Assembly (NCBI GenBank): GCA_020027805.1
Contig: JAHKKQ010000001.1
Coordinates: forward strand, 1 to 63,561
Direction: 5' to 3'
Source of the DNA: Candidatus Dadabacteria bacterium
Lineage (GTDB): Bacteria; Desulfobacterota_D; UBA1144; Nemesobacterales; UBA2774
Length of the DNA stretch: 63,561 nucleotides
Shown piece by piece: positions 18,583-27,891 of the stretch. The translations under genes were made by a program, and so were the position numbers. How positions within the stretch are numbered: the stretch's first letter is position 1; every line of letters begins with the position of its first letter. Below the pieces are notes generated by a model. That model made no database searches and was not told the origin of the DNA. It saw only the letters and a program-made list of their open reading frames with translations.

Positions 18583-19350
18583 TCAAATCTCGATCTCCAG
18601 AAGGTCGCGGGCCTCGGTCACTTCCGCGCGGACGCTTTTCCTTATCCTGTCGACGACGTTCATTTCATCGCATACGGGGTAGAGGTGAGTAACTATGATT
18701 CTCTTCGCCCCCGACCTGTTCGCTATTTCTATGACTTCGCCCGGGGTAAGGTGCCCGCTCCTTTTGGATCCCTCGTCCGGAAGCGCGCACTCTATTATAA
18801 GTGCGTCCGAGCCGCGGGCGAGCTCTATGAGAGCCTCCGAGTAGTCCGTATCGCCGGAGTAAACGAGGGACTTTCCTTCCGACTCTATTCTGTATGCGAG
18901 GCTGCCCTCTATATGCGGTACGCTTGCCGCCGTCAGATTGAATCCGCCGAAATCTCTAGTGCCCTCCCCGAGCTCTCCTACGGTGAGCCCTTCAGGCAAT
19001 ATCCAGTCCATGTAGGCGTGTTTAAGCGCATCGAAGAATTCCGTAAACCCCGGGCCTCCCCATAATGCAAGCGGCTTTTCGCGCTTTGAGCCGTACGGGG
19101 ACCCGAATGCGTACCTGGTTGCGAACAGAAACGGCACTAGGTCCCCGGTGTGGTCAGGGTGGAGGTGCGAGAGAAATATGTGGTCGATGTCCAGATAGCT
19201 TATCCCCGCGCGGGCGAGCTTCCATGCGGTTCCGCTCCCGCAGTCGAGGAGCAGCCTGGCTCCGGGCATTTCAAGCGCGTATCCGGATGACCCGCGTTCG
19301 GTGTAAGGCACGCAGGTGCCCGACCCCAGTATGGTGAGTTTCATTTTCAA
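18583..19350 (-). CDS. metallo-beta-lactamase-fold hydrolase, RNase Z-like
   Basis: Zinc hydrolase of the RNase Z/ElaC-type subgroup. Metal motif SHLHPDHTGD is at residues 61-70, SGDTDYSEALIEL supplies the second-shell aspartate near residue 140, and IIVTHLYP near the C-terminus provides the last histidine. The long exosite arm of true tRNase Z is not evident in the 255 residues, so it may be a related MBL hydrolase. Divergent from the SAM hydrolase gene. Confidence 0.82.
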   Translation of the reverse strand: MKMKLTILGSGTCVPYTERGSSGYALEMPGARLLLDCGSGTAWKLARAGISYLDIDHIFLSHLHPDHTGDLVPFLFATRYAFGSPYGSKREKPLALWGGPGFTEFFDALKHAYMDWILPEGLTVGELGEGTRDFGGFNLTAASVPHIEGSLAYRIESEGKSLVYSGDTDYSEALIELARGSDALIIECALPDEGSKRSGHLTPGEVIEIANRSGAKRIIVTHLYPVCDEMNVVDRIRKSVRAEVTEARDLLEIEI

Positions 19351-19417
19351 TTCCGCATTATTGAGTTATTTTAATTATCGTCCAAGTCAGCGCTATTTTC
19401 AACAAGGGCAGAGGGCC

Positions 19418-20188
19418 TTGAAAAACTTAATCACGTTAATGACCGACTTCGGGTCAAAAGACCATTACGCGGGTGCCATGAAGGGGGTTATCCTGGGGAT
19501 TAACCCGAACGCGCGGATCGTCGACATCACGCACGAAATTGAGAAGTTCAATATATTCGAAGCCGCCTTCAAGCTCATAAGTTATTACACCTACTTTCCG
19601 CGGGGTACGGTCCATGTAGTCGTCGTCGATCCCGGCGTCGGCGGGCCGAGACGGCCTATTGCCGCAGAAGCGGGCGGGTATTTTTTTATCGGTCCCGATA
19701 ACGGTGTATTTTCGCCGGTGATCGATTCGGCTGATAATCCGCGCGTCGTCGAGATCACGAATACCGCATACATGCTCGGGAGCGTGAGCGGGACTTTTCA
19801 CGGCAGGGACATTTTCGCCCCCGCGGCAGCGCATCTCTCATCGGGCGCGGGCATATATGACCTCGGTACCGATGCGCCCCGGCCGGTTTCTCTCGACATT
19901 CCGGAGCCGTCTGTAAACGGGAATGAGATATCGGGTGTGGTTTTGTACGAAGATTCCTTCGGTAACCTGATTACGAACATACCGGCTGAAATAGTCAGGC
20001 CCGACTCGACTGTATATGCCGGCCGGAACAGGATAGACCGCATCTCGGGATCATACGGGGAGGCGGGGAAGGGCGAGCTGCTCGCGATAATCGGGAGCGC
20101 CGGGCTTCTTGAGATCTCGGTGAATCAAGGGAGCGCGAAAGAGCTTCTCGGTACGAAGCGGGTCTCCGTGAGGGTTGTCACGGATTAA
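19418..20188 (+). CDS. SAM hydrolase / SAM-hydroxide adenosyltransferase (DUF62 family)
   Basis: Family known to split S-adenosylmethionine into adenosine and methionine. Motifs visible: LITLMTDFGSKDHYAGAMKG at the very start, VVVDPGVGGPRRPI, FIGPDNGVFSP and FHGRDIFAPAAAHL. The conserved protein begins at ITLMTDFG, so I choose TTG at 19418, with purine-rich AAGGG/GAGGG upstream; the longer frame from 19316 would overlap the divergent RNase Z-like gene and adds non-conserved residues. About 256 residues. Confidence 0.88.
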   Translation: MKNLITLMTDFGSKDHYAGAMKGVILGINPNARIVDITHEIEKFNIFEAAFKLISYYTYFPRGTVHVVVVDPGVGGPRRPIAAEAGGYFFIGPDNGVFSPVIDSADNPRVVEITNTAYMLGSVSGTFHGRDIFAPAAAHLSSGAGIYDLGTDAPRPVSLDIPEPSVNGNEISGVVLYEDSFGNLITNIPAEIVRPDSTVYAGRNRIDRISGSYGEAGKGELLAIIGSAGLLEISVNQGSAKELLGTKRVSVRVVTD

Positions 20189-20248
20189 GTGTTATCTTTA
20201 TCGGCACATTCCCGGTATGTATTTCGCTGCAAGGTGTGATCGGTATAT

Positions 20249-20674
20249 CTACGCTTCCCAGTCGATCCTGTATCTCCTGCCTCTTATAAACAGATCCTTC
20301 GCCGACTTGTACGAGAACATGTTTTCCCAGAAGTGGTCCTCCGGGTCCCTTATCCCTTCGTCCGCAAGTTCTTTAATAAGCCCCCGGTACCGGTCGTCTT
20401 CCGGGAGGTCCGGCAGAAGATCGAAGAGCGTGGCTATATCCGGTCTTAACGACGGGTCTATCTTTTCCCAGCTCACCCACTCCCTGCTCTTCTTCGATAT
20501 GAAAAGCTTGTCTCCGGTGTTGTTGAGATGGGTCTGATTCAGCGCCCACGCGGGTATATAGTCGGCTTTGTAGTATTCGAATGCGCTTTCGAGAATATCG
20601 CTCCACTTGAGCGCTACAATTTTTGCGCTGCCGGAATCCGAATCAGCTAAATTTATGACTTGTCTTTTGATCAT
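20249..20674 (-). CDS. hypothetical protein, 141 residues
   Basis: Not recognised. Soluble, acidic, with no membrane segment; many Trp/Tyr and a conserved-looking stretch KWSDILESAFEYYKADYIPA, then DPEDHFWENMFSYKSAKDLF near the C-terminus. The ATG at 20674 is chosen over 20713 because GGGAG lies six bases upstream of it, whereas the upstream ATG has no ribosome site. It is leftward and monocistronic. Confidence 0.6.
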   Translation of the reverse strand: MIKRQVINLADSDSGSAKIVALKWSDILESAFEYYKADYIPAWALNQTHLNNTGDKLFISKKSREWVSWEKIDPSLRPDIATLFDLLPDLPEDDRYRGLIKELADEGIRDPEDHFWENMFSYKSAKDLFIRGRRYRIDWEA

Positions 20675-21046
20675 CCGTATCTCCCAAAACCCGGGAGGCC
20701 GCTTCTCACGCATTGTTAATCGTTTCGATTGCGGCGATTGTCCGTGAGGGCCCTGGAGCTAATTTGTAAAGTGTATGAAACTATTGAGAGCAAAATCCAT
20801 GCCAGAACGCACTTGCCGTATAACCGGCTTCTATTTATAACTATTTTTTGCTAATGTATCGAAACTATTTCAAGATTATTACAATTTTCGTCATTGGACG
20901 GGCCGAATCATGGAATTATCCCGGATGAAGTTGATCGGCGATAATTCGGCTGTTCATGCAGGCGATTTTTTTAGGCGGGGTCTACAGGAATTACCGGGAG
21001 GGGATACGGGCGGCCTGATCCTGGGTCCGTGCTATGAGGTCTTGTT
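20675..21046. other. gene-free spacer
   Basis: About 370 bases, AT-rich between 20820 and 20890. It must contain the promoter of the leftward 141-residue gene. I see no gene, RNA or repeat that I can support. Confidence 0.4.
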
Positions 21047-21952
21047 CTATGCCCCATTCCCCGATACGGCCTCGATCCACCCCGCAATGGAGTCTGATGC
21101 GGCGTCGGGGTTTTCCATGCAGTCGTGTTTCGCGCCCTTGATGTATCTAACGTCGACCGACCCGTTGCCCGCCCCCGACGCGAGCCGTGCGAGCTCCCTC
21201 GACTCCCATTCTTCGAGTATGTCGTCGTTCACGCCCTGAAGAAAAAGCAACGGGATCTTTACCTTCGGAATGACTGTGTACGTCTTCGCATGGCGCGCCT
21301 CGGGGCTTCTCATAAACCACCAGGTCTTGTACGTATAAATTTCGTTGTGAAACGGGCTGAGGGTATCGCCCCAGGCCCTGTTTACCAGGAAAATCTCGTC
21401 CCGCGGGCTTGCGGCCGGATAGGGTCCCAGCAGCTCCCTGGCTTTTTCATATACCTCGTCGTAGGCCGGGACGCTGTTCCATTTTTCCCATCTCCTTTTC
21501 TGCGAATCCGGGAGAGAATATGCGCAGCCTTCGAGTATGAGCCCCTTGACCTCGGGCTCCGGCGTGTTCGCGGCATAGAAGGCAGTCAGGTTCGCCCCGA
21601 GGCTGAAGCCGAGTACGAATATTCTGGCAAACCCTTCTTTTTTAAGAAACTCCACAGCCGCTTCTATGTCGTACTCGGCCGTGTCGAATATCGCCCGGCC
21701 GAATATCTGTCCCAGATGAGCCATCCTCGTGTTTATGGAGAAGGAGTTTATCCCCCGCTCGGTAAGGAGGAGGGGCAGCTGCCTCGGGGTTCCTCGCGCC
21801 AGGAAATGACCCAGCACCCCGTGCACCATGATCACTATGGGGGTCTCCAAAAGGTCTTCCTTCTTCTCGTACTCACCCGTAACCAGAAGAGAGTGTATGA
21901 GAAAACCGTCCTTTGAATTTATGTTTATGAGTTTTCGCTGTCTCTGGATCAT
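21047..21952 (-). CDS. alpha/beta hydrolase (second copy)
   Basis: Serine hydrolase fold, function unknown. The nucleophile elbow is GFSLGAN (Ser near residue 146), and HD in AKHDCMENP near the C-terminus gives the catalytic histidine. MVHGVLGHFLARGTPRQLP resembles the oxyanion-hole strand. Start set at 21952, where ATGA overlaps the stop of the preceding hydrolase; this coupling is more credible than the 14-codon longer frame. It is clearly paralogous to the 21949-22890 gene (shared SINTRMA, YTYKTWW, GDTLxPxH). Confidence 0.8.
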   Translation of the reverse strand: MIQRQRKLININSKDGFLIHSLLVTGEYEKKEDLLETPIVIMVHGVLGHFLARGTPRQLPLLLTERGINSFSINTRMAHLGQIFGRAIFDTAEYDIEAAVEFLKKEGFARIFVLGFSLGANLTAFYAANTPEPEVKGLILEGCAYSLPDSQKRRWEKWNSVPAYDEVYEKARELLGPYPAASPRDEIFLVNRAWGDTLSPFHNEIYTYKTWWFMRSPEARHAKTYTVIPKVKIPLLFLQGVNDDILEEWESRELARLASGAGNGSVDVRYIKGAKHDCMENPDAASDSIAGWIEAVSGNGA

Positions 21953-22890
21953 TTTGGGGCAAGCTGTTTGTATCCGAATCTTCTGCCGAGCCATTTCGTG
22001 ATTGCGTTTCCCAGCTCTTCCTCTTTCCCGTCGAAGTCGTGGTCCGCATTCAGGTAAAACGCCGACACGTCCTGATTGCCCGCGTTTCTCGCGATCCTTG
22101 CGAGGTCATTTGCTTCCTCGGGTCCGAGCTCCGGGTCCTGCCTGCCCTGAATGAGCAGTATCGGGATTCTGATCCTTGCGATCTGACGGTAGCATTTCGA
22201 GGATTCCGCTTCCGGCCCTGCCAGATACCACCAGGTCTTGTACGTGTATAGCTCCGTATGCTCGGGGTTGAGCGTATCTCCTCTTGCTTTGTAAATAATT
22301 ACCGTGCGGTCTTCGATCGAGGTGAACGGGTCCGGTTTGAGCGTCTCTTTCACCCTCCTGTATATCTCGTCATATGAAGGATTGCTCCCCCACCTGTTCC
22401 ATCTGTTCCGAATCGTGTCGGCGGTCGAGTAGGGGGTGGAAAGGGCGATTATGCCTTTCAGGCTCGGGTATTGAGACGGGTCGTTACGGAGCGATGCGTA
22501 TCTGAGCACGATGCTGCTCCCGAGGCTGTACCCGGACAGTATTATTCTCGTGTATCCCATGTTTTTCAGATAAACGATCGCGGTATCTATCTGAGGGATT
22601 GTGTCGTCGATGATCCCGTATCCGAAAAAGAGGCCGAAAGTGGCCATTCTGGTATTTATCGATAGGGAAGAATATCCGGCCTCGGCCAGGATCGGGGGCA
22701 GGTAGCGCTGGCTTCCGTCGAGGAAATTCCCGAGGAACCCGTGAATGTGTATGATGACCGGCTCTTTCACCTGTCCGCCCGGCCTCGAGAGGCTTCTGTA
22801 GAAGAGGGCGTCTATCTTGCTCTGCCCGAAAGGTATCGAAAGAAGCTCCTGCTCCACCGATTCTGCATTGTTCATAGTTATCCGGGACAT
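21949..22890 (-). CDS. alpha/beta hydrolase (first copy)
   Basis: Serine hydrolase of 313 residues, paralogue of the next gene downstream. Motifs: IHIHGFLGNFLDGSQ, SLSINTRMATFG, elbow GYSLGSS near residue 150 and NADHDF near the C-terminus. No signal peptide, so cytosolic. Four bases separate it from the CBM48-esterase gene upstream and its stop is fused with the next start, making a three-gene operon of hydrolases acting on unknown esters. Confidence 0.82.
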   Translation of the reverse strand: MSRITMNNAESVEQELLSIPFGQSKIDALFYRSLSRPGGQVKEPVIIHIHGFLGNFLDGSQRYLPPILAEAGYSSLSINTRMATFGLFFGYGIIDDTIPQIDTAIVYLKNMGYTRIILSGYSLGSSIVLRYASLRNDPSQYPSLKGIIALSTPYSTADTIRNRWNRWGSNPSYDEIYRRVKETLKPDPFTSIEDRTVIIYKARGDTLNPEHTELYTYKTWWYLAGPEAESSKCYRQIARIRIPILLIQGRQDPELGPEEANDLARIARNAGNQDVSAFYLNADHDFDGKEEELGNAITKWLGRRFGYKQLAPK

Positions 22891-22894
22891 ACTC

Positions 22895-24253
22895 CTAAAA
22901 GGTTATTACGGCCTCGTTCGTATCCGTATTCAAATCTATTTTGGCCTTTTTATTGAGCGTATCTGTTTTCGTATTCTCGGATATTCGCAGAAGCTCCCGG
23001 GAGGGGCTCAGGGTGATCTTTTTAATGTTATCCGAGTCGATACGGATGCCGTTATCCGCCGTAACCCCCACACGCATTCTGATCGGCTGTGTCACTTCGT
23101 AGGGCATGAACTCCGCCCAGAATGTCTTATTTTTAAATAATCCGAAAGGGGCCGTGTAGTAGATCCTCTCGGGGTAGTTATTTCGCTTGAATTTGCCGAA
23201 CCAGTCGAATACGTTCGGCAGGTCTTCGTCGACCATGAGCCATGTGTGCCCCTCTTTGGGATAAAAATTGAATTTTACGGGGGTTCCTAGCTTCTCCAAG
23301 ATTTCGTGGAGCACTATAGCGTCGTCAGCGGGAACGGCTTCGTCCCCTCCGCCGTGGGAAACGTATACTGGGGTATTGATAAGGTTGGGCAACATCTTCT
23401 GGGGGAATTCGAGGTTCGCCAAAAACCTCTTGACCTCATCCGTATTCATATGGCTGATTTTGTCTTTATAATACCTCAGCCTGTAAGGTCCGAACACGAC
23501 TGCGGACGCGGCTATGAGGTCGGGGAAATAGAGGGAAACGAGAAGGGCCTCGAGCCCTCCGTTCGACATGCCGGTGACATAGAGCCTGTCCTCGTCGATC
23601 CTGAACCGTTCCTTTACTTCGTTAATAAGCTCCGAGAAAATATTCAGCTTGCCCTTTCTTATATAATCCCCGCCGATATCGGGCGAAGGAAGTATTCCGA
23701 TGTACCCGTATTTCCGGCAGTATCGGTCTATCTCCTGAGACTTGATGTAATTATTAAGGCATATCACTGCGGGAAGCGGCTCGCCGGTATAACCGGGCGG
23801 CAGCACGTAAAAGAGATCGAAGTCCCTTTTATACCTCTCGGACGAGAATACGCCGTGCTGGATGCCCCTTCCTTCGAGAGTAAATTTATGCCTCTCAGGG
23901 TCGTCCTTCGCGAGCAGGCTCCCTTTTTCACCTATATAAATTATCGAATTGGCGCCGCCTGCGATGTCCGGATTCAGGTCCGGGTTATTCGGGTCGGTGA
24001 TCCAGTTCCCGTCGACCACGTATTTATAATCGTAGGACCTGTTGGGCGCGAGCTTGAGTATTGTGCGCCAGACGTTGTCACGGCCTTTCACGAGTCTCAG
24101 CGTACCGTGCTTCCACCCGTTAAAATCCCCCGATAAAAAAATCTCTCCCCCGCCTGGCGAGTAGTAGCTGAACAGGACCCCTTCCTTTACCTGTTCGGGT
24201 TTGGCCGCCCATCTGCCTTCATACTGTCTGACTGTCTTTTCATCCCCTGCCAT
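22895..24253 (-). CDS. CBM48-like domain fused to an esterase
   Basis: 452 residues without signal peptide. Residues ~25-110 are an AMPK/isoamylase-type glycogen-binding fold (FLSGDFNGWKHG, SYDYKYVVDGNWITDP). From ~120 on is an esterase of the enterochelin-esterase/EstD type with the elbow GMSNGG (Ser230), an acidic residue in SHGGGDEAVP and the histidine in PKEGHTW. The last ~90 residues are strand-rich and unassigned. The combination suggests an esterase acting near a polysaccharide or using the CBM48 module as a scaffold. It heads the three-hydrolase operon. Confidence 0.8.
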   Translation of the reverse strand: MAGDEKTVRQYEGRWAAKPEQVKEGVLFSYYSPGGGEIFLSGDFNGWKHGTLRLVKGRDNVWRTILKLAPNRSYDYKYVVDGNWITDPNNPDLNPDIAGGANSIIYIGEKGSLLAKDDPERHKFTLEGRGIQHGVFSSERYKRDFDLFYVLPPGYTGEPLPAVICLNNYIKSQEIDRYCRKYGYIGILPSPDIGGDYIRKGKLNIFSELINEVKERFRIDEDRLYVTGMSNGGLEALLVSLYFPDLIAASAVVFGPYRLRYYKDKISHMNTDEVKRFLANLEFPQKMLPNLINTPVYVSHGGGDEAVPADDAIVLHEILEKLGTPVKFNFYPKEGHTWLMVDEDLPNVFDWFGKFKRNNYPERIYYTAPFGLFKNKTFWAEFMPYEVTQPIRMRVGVTADNGIRIDSDNIKKITLSPSRELLRISENTKTDTLNKKAKIDLNTDTNEAVITF

Positions 24254-24442
24254 CGTGATACCTCCTCCGAATTGCGGACATCCGGTGTCACTAAGAAATG
24301 TTGCCGCATACGGAAAAACGTCAAGCCTCTTCGCCTCGGGTCATTATTCGACGCCCCGGCCGGCGGCAATAGGCCCGGCAGTTAAATTTACGGTATATTT
24401 AACCGTGGTGTAGCTTTTTAACCGCCGTCGGCATAAACGCCC

Positions 24443-25543
24443 ATGACTGAAAACTTACCTGATTCCCTGAGACAATTCACGGGCAAAACCCGTCCTAAAG
24501 AGGTCCGCTTAATGGCGGCCCGGGGGCTCGTGCCCGCCACGCCTAAAGACCTCACCCTTATCCTCTATTTCCTCACCATGGACGATGACCGGGACGTAGC
24601 GGAGGAAGCCCGCAAAACCCTAAGGGGGATGCCGGCCGATGTTTTTTCGACGGTGCTTTCGGATGCCGACACCCGTCCCGGGCTCCTCGACTATTTCGCG
24701 CGCATGCTGGACGACGAAAGCCGCCTCCAGCAGATTCTGCTGAACAACTCCGCCTCGGACTCTACAGTCGCTTATCTGGCGGAAAAAACCCATTCTCAGG
24801 CCCTGATTGAGCTAATAGCCAATAACCACGAGCGGGTCGCGCGAGCGGACAGTATCATAGAGGCCCTCAGCAAGAACCCCGCCGTCACGAGGTCGACCCT
24901 CGACGGCGTGCTCGAGTTTTTAAAGCTCTATCTCGGCAAAACGTCGGGATTGCCTGTTTTCCCGGAAGAAGAAGCAGAGCCCCTTCCCGGGACTGATATC
25001 ACGCCGCGGGAAGACTATGCCGCGCTGCTCGATGAAGTGAATGAGTCCTTCCTCGACGCTATAGACCTCGACGCGGAGCTCATCGAAGACTCGGATGACG
25101 AGGAAGAGCATGCGCCCGATACCCATAAGCCGACTGTCATGGTCAAGATAAGCATGCTGAATGTGGGCCAGAAGATTAAGCTCGCCATACTGGGCAACAG
25201 GGAAGCCCGGACCATACTGATAAAAGACCCGAACAGGATAGTATCCAAAGCCGTGCTCAAAAACCCGAGACTTACCGACAGCGAAATCGTGCTCATCTCC
25301 CAATCCAAGATCGTAAACGAGGATATACTCCGGGAGGTAGCCGAGAGCAGGAAATGGGCGAGGCTCTATCAGGTCAAGCTGGCACTCGTCAATAACCCGA
25401 AGACTCCCACACACATGTCTATAAATTTACTTAGACAGCTGAGGGAGTTCGACCTCAGAAGTCTCAGATGGAACAAGAACCTCCCGGGCGTAATTTCAAC
25501 CGCAGTAAAGCAGATAATGGAGGAGAGGAGGGAGAAGAAATAA
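24443..25543 (+). CDS. hypothetical helical-repeat protein
   Basis: Not recognised as a named family. 366 residues, almost all helical, in HEAT/LRV-like repeats (LMAARGLVPATPKDLTLILY, then repeated NNxAxDSTVAYLAEK-like units around residues 90-130 and KNPRLTDSEIVLISQSK near 275). A very acidic linker (residues ~175-230) separates two repeat blocks. Such proteins occur in deltaproteobacterial genomes as uncharacterised. It is followed by rluD after 33 bases, likely the same transcript. Confidence 0.7.
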   Translation: MTENLPDSLRQFTGKTRPKEVRLMAARGLVPATPKDLTLILYFLTMDDDRDVAEEARKTLRGMPADVFSTVLSDADTRPGLLDYFARMLDDESRLQQILLNNSASDSTVAYLAEKTHSQALIELIANNHERVARADSIIEALSKNPAVTRSTLDGVLEFLKLYLGKTSGLPVFPEEEAEPLPGTDITPREDYAALLDEVNESFLDAIDLDAELIEDSDDEEEHAPDTHKPTVMVKISMLNVGQKIKLAILGNREARTILIKDPNRIVSKAVLKNPRLTDSEIVLISQSKIVNEDILREVAESRKWARLYQVKLALVNNPKTPTHMSINLLRQLREFDLRSLRWNKNLPGVISTAVKQIMEERREKK

Positions 25544-25576
25544 CCCCTTCCCCGTATATCATCGCCGGCGTCCCGC

Positions 25577-26542
25577 ATGAATAAAGAGGATAAAACGGAA
25601 ACCTTTATCGTTCCCGCCGAGTTGTCCGGCAAAAGGGCGGACATCGCCCTCTCGCATTTTCTGGAGGGACACACAAGGTCCCAGATTAAGAGACTGATAG
25701 AGGAGAAGCTTATATTGGTCGGGGGAGAGGCTGTAAAGCCTTCGAGGAAACTGGAAGGGGGGGAATTGGTGCGGGTCACACTGCCTGCGCCTACGCCGCT
25801 CGACGTCATGCCCGAGGACATACCCCTTGATATTCTCTATGAGGACGATTACATCGCCATAGTGGACAAGCCCCCGGGCATGACAGTGCATCCCGGCGCA
25901 GGTGTAGGGAGCGGGACGCTCGTGAACGCGCTCCTCTTCAGGTGCAAGGACCTTTCGGGGATCGGCGGGAAGATCAGGCCCGGCATAGTGCACCGTCTCG
26001 ACAAGGATACATCGGGGGTAATGGTGGTCGCAAAAAACGACGTTGCCCATAACTCCCTCGTAAATCAGTTCAAGACGAGGGCCGTCCGGAAGAAGTACCT
26101 GGCCATAGTCGAGGGTAATATCAGGAAGGAGTCGGGTGTATTTTCCTCGATGATAGGCAGACACCCCGTCGACAGGAAGAAGATGTCTTCAAAGGCCAGG
26201 TCCGGAAGGGAATCACTTACGAACTGGAAGGTGTTGAAAAGGTTTGAAGACGCCTCTTTTGTCGAAGCCGAGCCCAGAACGGGCAGGACGCACCAGATAA
26301 GGGTCCACTTTTCCGAGAACGGCTACCCGATACTGGCGGACGCCGTATACGGATACAAAAAGCATAAATCAGCCGCGGTCGCCAGTGCGGCGAAGAAAAT
26401 CGGCAGACAGGCCCTCCACGCCTCGAATATAGGCTTTTTCCATCCTCACACCCAGGAATTTGTCGAGTTTACTGCTCCCCTCCCCCTAGATATGAGCGAA
26501 GCACTTAACATTTTAGCCGAATCCGGGGAAAATAGTCTCTGA
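25577..26542 (+). CDS. rluD: RluA-family 23S rRNA pseudouridine synthase
   Basis: Isomerises uridines in 23S rRNA. An S4 RNA-binding domain covers residues ~15-75 (RADIALSHFLEGHTRSQIKR). The catalytic motif HRLDKDTSG is near residue 139, followed by RTGRTHQIRVH near 236. The 321-residue length and S4 domain fit RluD. Overlap-free, four bases before pgeF. Confidence 0.93.
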   Translation: MNKEDKTETFIVPAELSGKRADIALSHFLEGHTRSQIKRLIEEKLILVGGEAVKPSRKLEGGELVRVTLPAPTPLDVMPEDIPLDILYEDDYIAIVDKPPGMTVHPGAGVGSGTLVNALLFRCKDLSGIGGKIRPGIVHRLDKDTSGVMVVAKNDVAHNSLVNQFKTRAVRKKYLAIVEGNIRKESGVFSSMIGRHPVDRKKMSSKARSGRESLTNWKVLKRFEDASFVEAEPRTGRTHQIRVHFSENGYPILADAVYGYKKHKSAAVASAAKKIGRQALHASNIGFFHPHTQEFVEFTAPLPLDMSEALNILAESGENSL

Positions 26543-26545
26543 ATC

Positions 26546-27223
26546 ATGGGATGGATCAGATCAACGATACTTTCTCGACTCCCCGGGGTGGCGCACGGCT
26601 TCGCCGACAGGAACGCCGACGGAAACCTTGCCGAGTTCTTCGGGTTCTCGGGCATAGCGAGGCTCAATCAGGTACACGGAAACGGGGTCTTCATGCTCAG
26701 GGACGGGACCGGGACCGCGGCGGGAAAGGTTTCGGACGGGGACGCGATCGTAACCTCCTTAAGGGGTATCGGCGTCGGCATTTCGACTGCAGATTGCGTG
26801 CCTGTTCTCCTGACCGACCACGAGGGGACTGTGGCCGGGGCTGTACACGCGGGATGGCGGGGGACTGTATTGCGGATATTAGACTCCGTGCTTCTGAAAA
26901 TTTATGAGGAATACGGCCTCAAACCCGGAGACCTCAATGCCGCCATTGGCCCTTCGGTCGGGAAGTGCTGCTACGAGGTCGGCGAGGACGTCGCGTCCCT
27001 ATTCAGGGACGGGTTCGATGATTCGAGTGAATATCTAATAGAGACGAATGGTTGCAAATATATGCTCGACCTTCCGGGTATAAACAGGGGCGCCCTTGTG
27101 AAGGCGGGTGTGGCAAATATCGAAGTTCTCGGCGTGTGCACGAAATGCAATCCGGATTTCTTTTCCTACAGGCGGGAAGGGAAGGGGGTCGGGAGCCAGC
27201 TAAGCGTTATTGGGCTAGTTTAA
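26546..27223 (+). CDS. pgeF: peptidoglycan editing factor / purine nucleoside phosphorylase PgeF (YfiH, laccase-domain)
   Basis: 225-residue protein with the conserved metal-site motifs: LNQVHGNGV near residue 37, STADCVPVLLTD near 80, AGAVHAGWRGTV near 96, and CTKCNPDFFSYRREG near the C-terminus. Members are reported to remove wrongly placed residues from peptidoglycan precursors and to act on purine nucleosides. The pairing with rluD is found in many bacteria. Confidence 0.92.
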   Translation: MGWIRSTILSRLPGVAHGFADRNADGNLAEFFGFSGIARLNQVHGNGVFMLRDGTGTAAGKVSDGDAIVTSLRGIGVGISTADCVPVLLTDHEGTVAGAVHAGWRGTVLRILDSVLLKIYEEYGLKPGDLNAAIGPSVGKCCYEVGEDVASLFRDGFDDSSEYLIETNGCKYMLDLPGINRGALVKAGVANIEVLGVCTKCNPDFFSYRREGKGVGSQLSVIGLV

Positions 27224-27319
27224 AGTACCGCTGATAAGTGATATATTTTTTACTGGGTATAATAATCGGGGATTCTCACTGGAAATAATCAAATTATAAA
27301 TCGAAATTTGGAGGCGAGC

Positions 27320-27754
27320 ATGCTTCAGATTATGTGCTGGGTCGATTCGGAAGACTACTGGTATCTGCATTCTCTCAACGAAACGAATGAGAGCCTGGAT
27401 TATTACGGCTATAAATTCGAGGTCGAAGGCGGCACCGAGGGGATCGGCGCGAGTGTCGTGCGGCTCCTCATAGTGGAGTTTATCAGCGCGAAAATGACCG
27501 TAGGCTTCGTTACACCCGGGAATTTGAAATTGGAGGACAGCGACATAACGCTCAGGTTCATCTCTCACGAAGAGCCCACTAAAGACGTCCCGGTACAGTG
27601 CAAGATTTCGGATGAAGTCAAACGCGCCTCATACATGGGCGATGACCAGGAAAAAATTGAGTATATCGGTTTTACGCTCGAAAAATTTTACGAGAGCCAT
27701 AGCGCCAAGTTCTACCTCCACGATTTAAGGCCTCCGTCGGAGCCCGGGGCGTAG
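27320..27754 (+). CDS. hypothetical protein, 144 residues
   Basis: Not recognised. A mixed alpha/beta soluble protein with no clear motif; MLQIMCWVDSEDYWYLHSL at the start and two acidic patches. The ATG at 27320 is preferred over an upstream TTG because GGAGG lies five bases before it. Its neighbours pgeF and argG do not suggest a role. Confidence 0.65.
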   Translation: MLQIMCWVDSEDYWYLHSLNETNESLDYYGYKFEVEGGTEGIGASVVRLLIVEFISAKMTVGFVTPGNLKLEDSDITLRFISHEEPTKDVPVQCKISDEVKRASYMGDDQEKIEYIGFTLEKFYESHSAKFYLHDLRPPSEPGA

Positions 27755-27891
27755 CTATCGACCCATGATCGGTTATTGCAATTCGGGACGGGGTTAATCA
27801 GGAGGAAAATATTCCTGAGTGTGCTACATCGGCATCTTATCCTGATTCATAATATCCCAGCAATTTCGGTTTAACGGAGGAATAACATATT

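Noticed and set aside
20910..21239. Plus-strand frame of 109 codons
   Set aside because: Mostly antisense to the second alpha/beta hydrolase and without family features.
23306..24136. Long plus-strand frame of 276 codons
   Set aside because: It is antisense to the CBM48-esterase, whose domains are clear; high GC third positions give such shadows.
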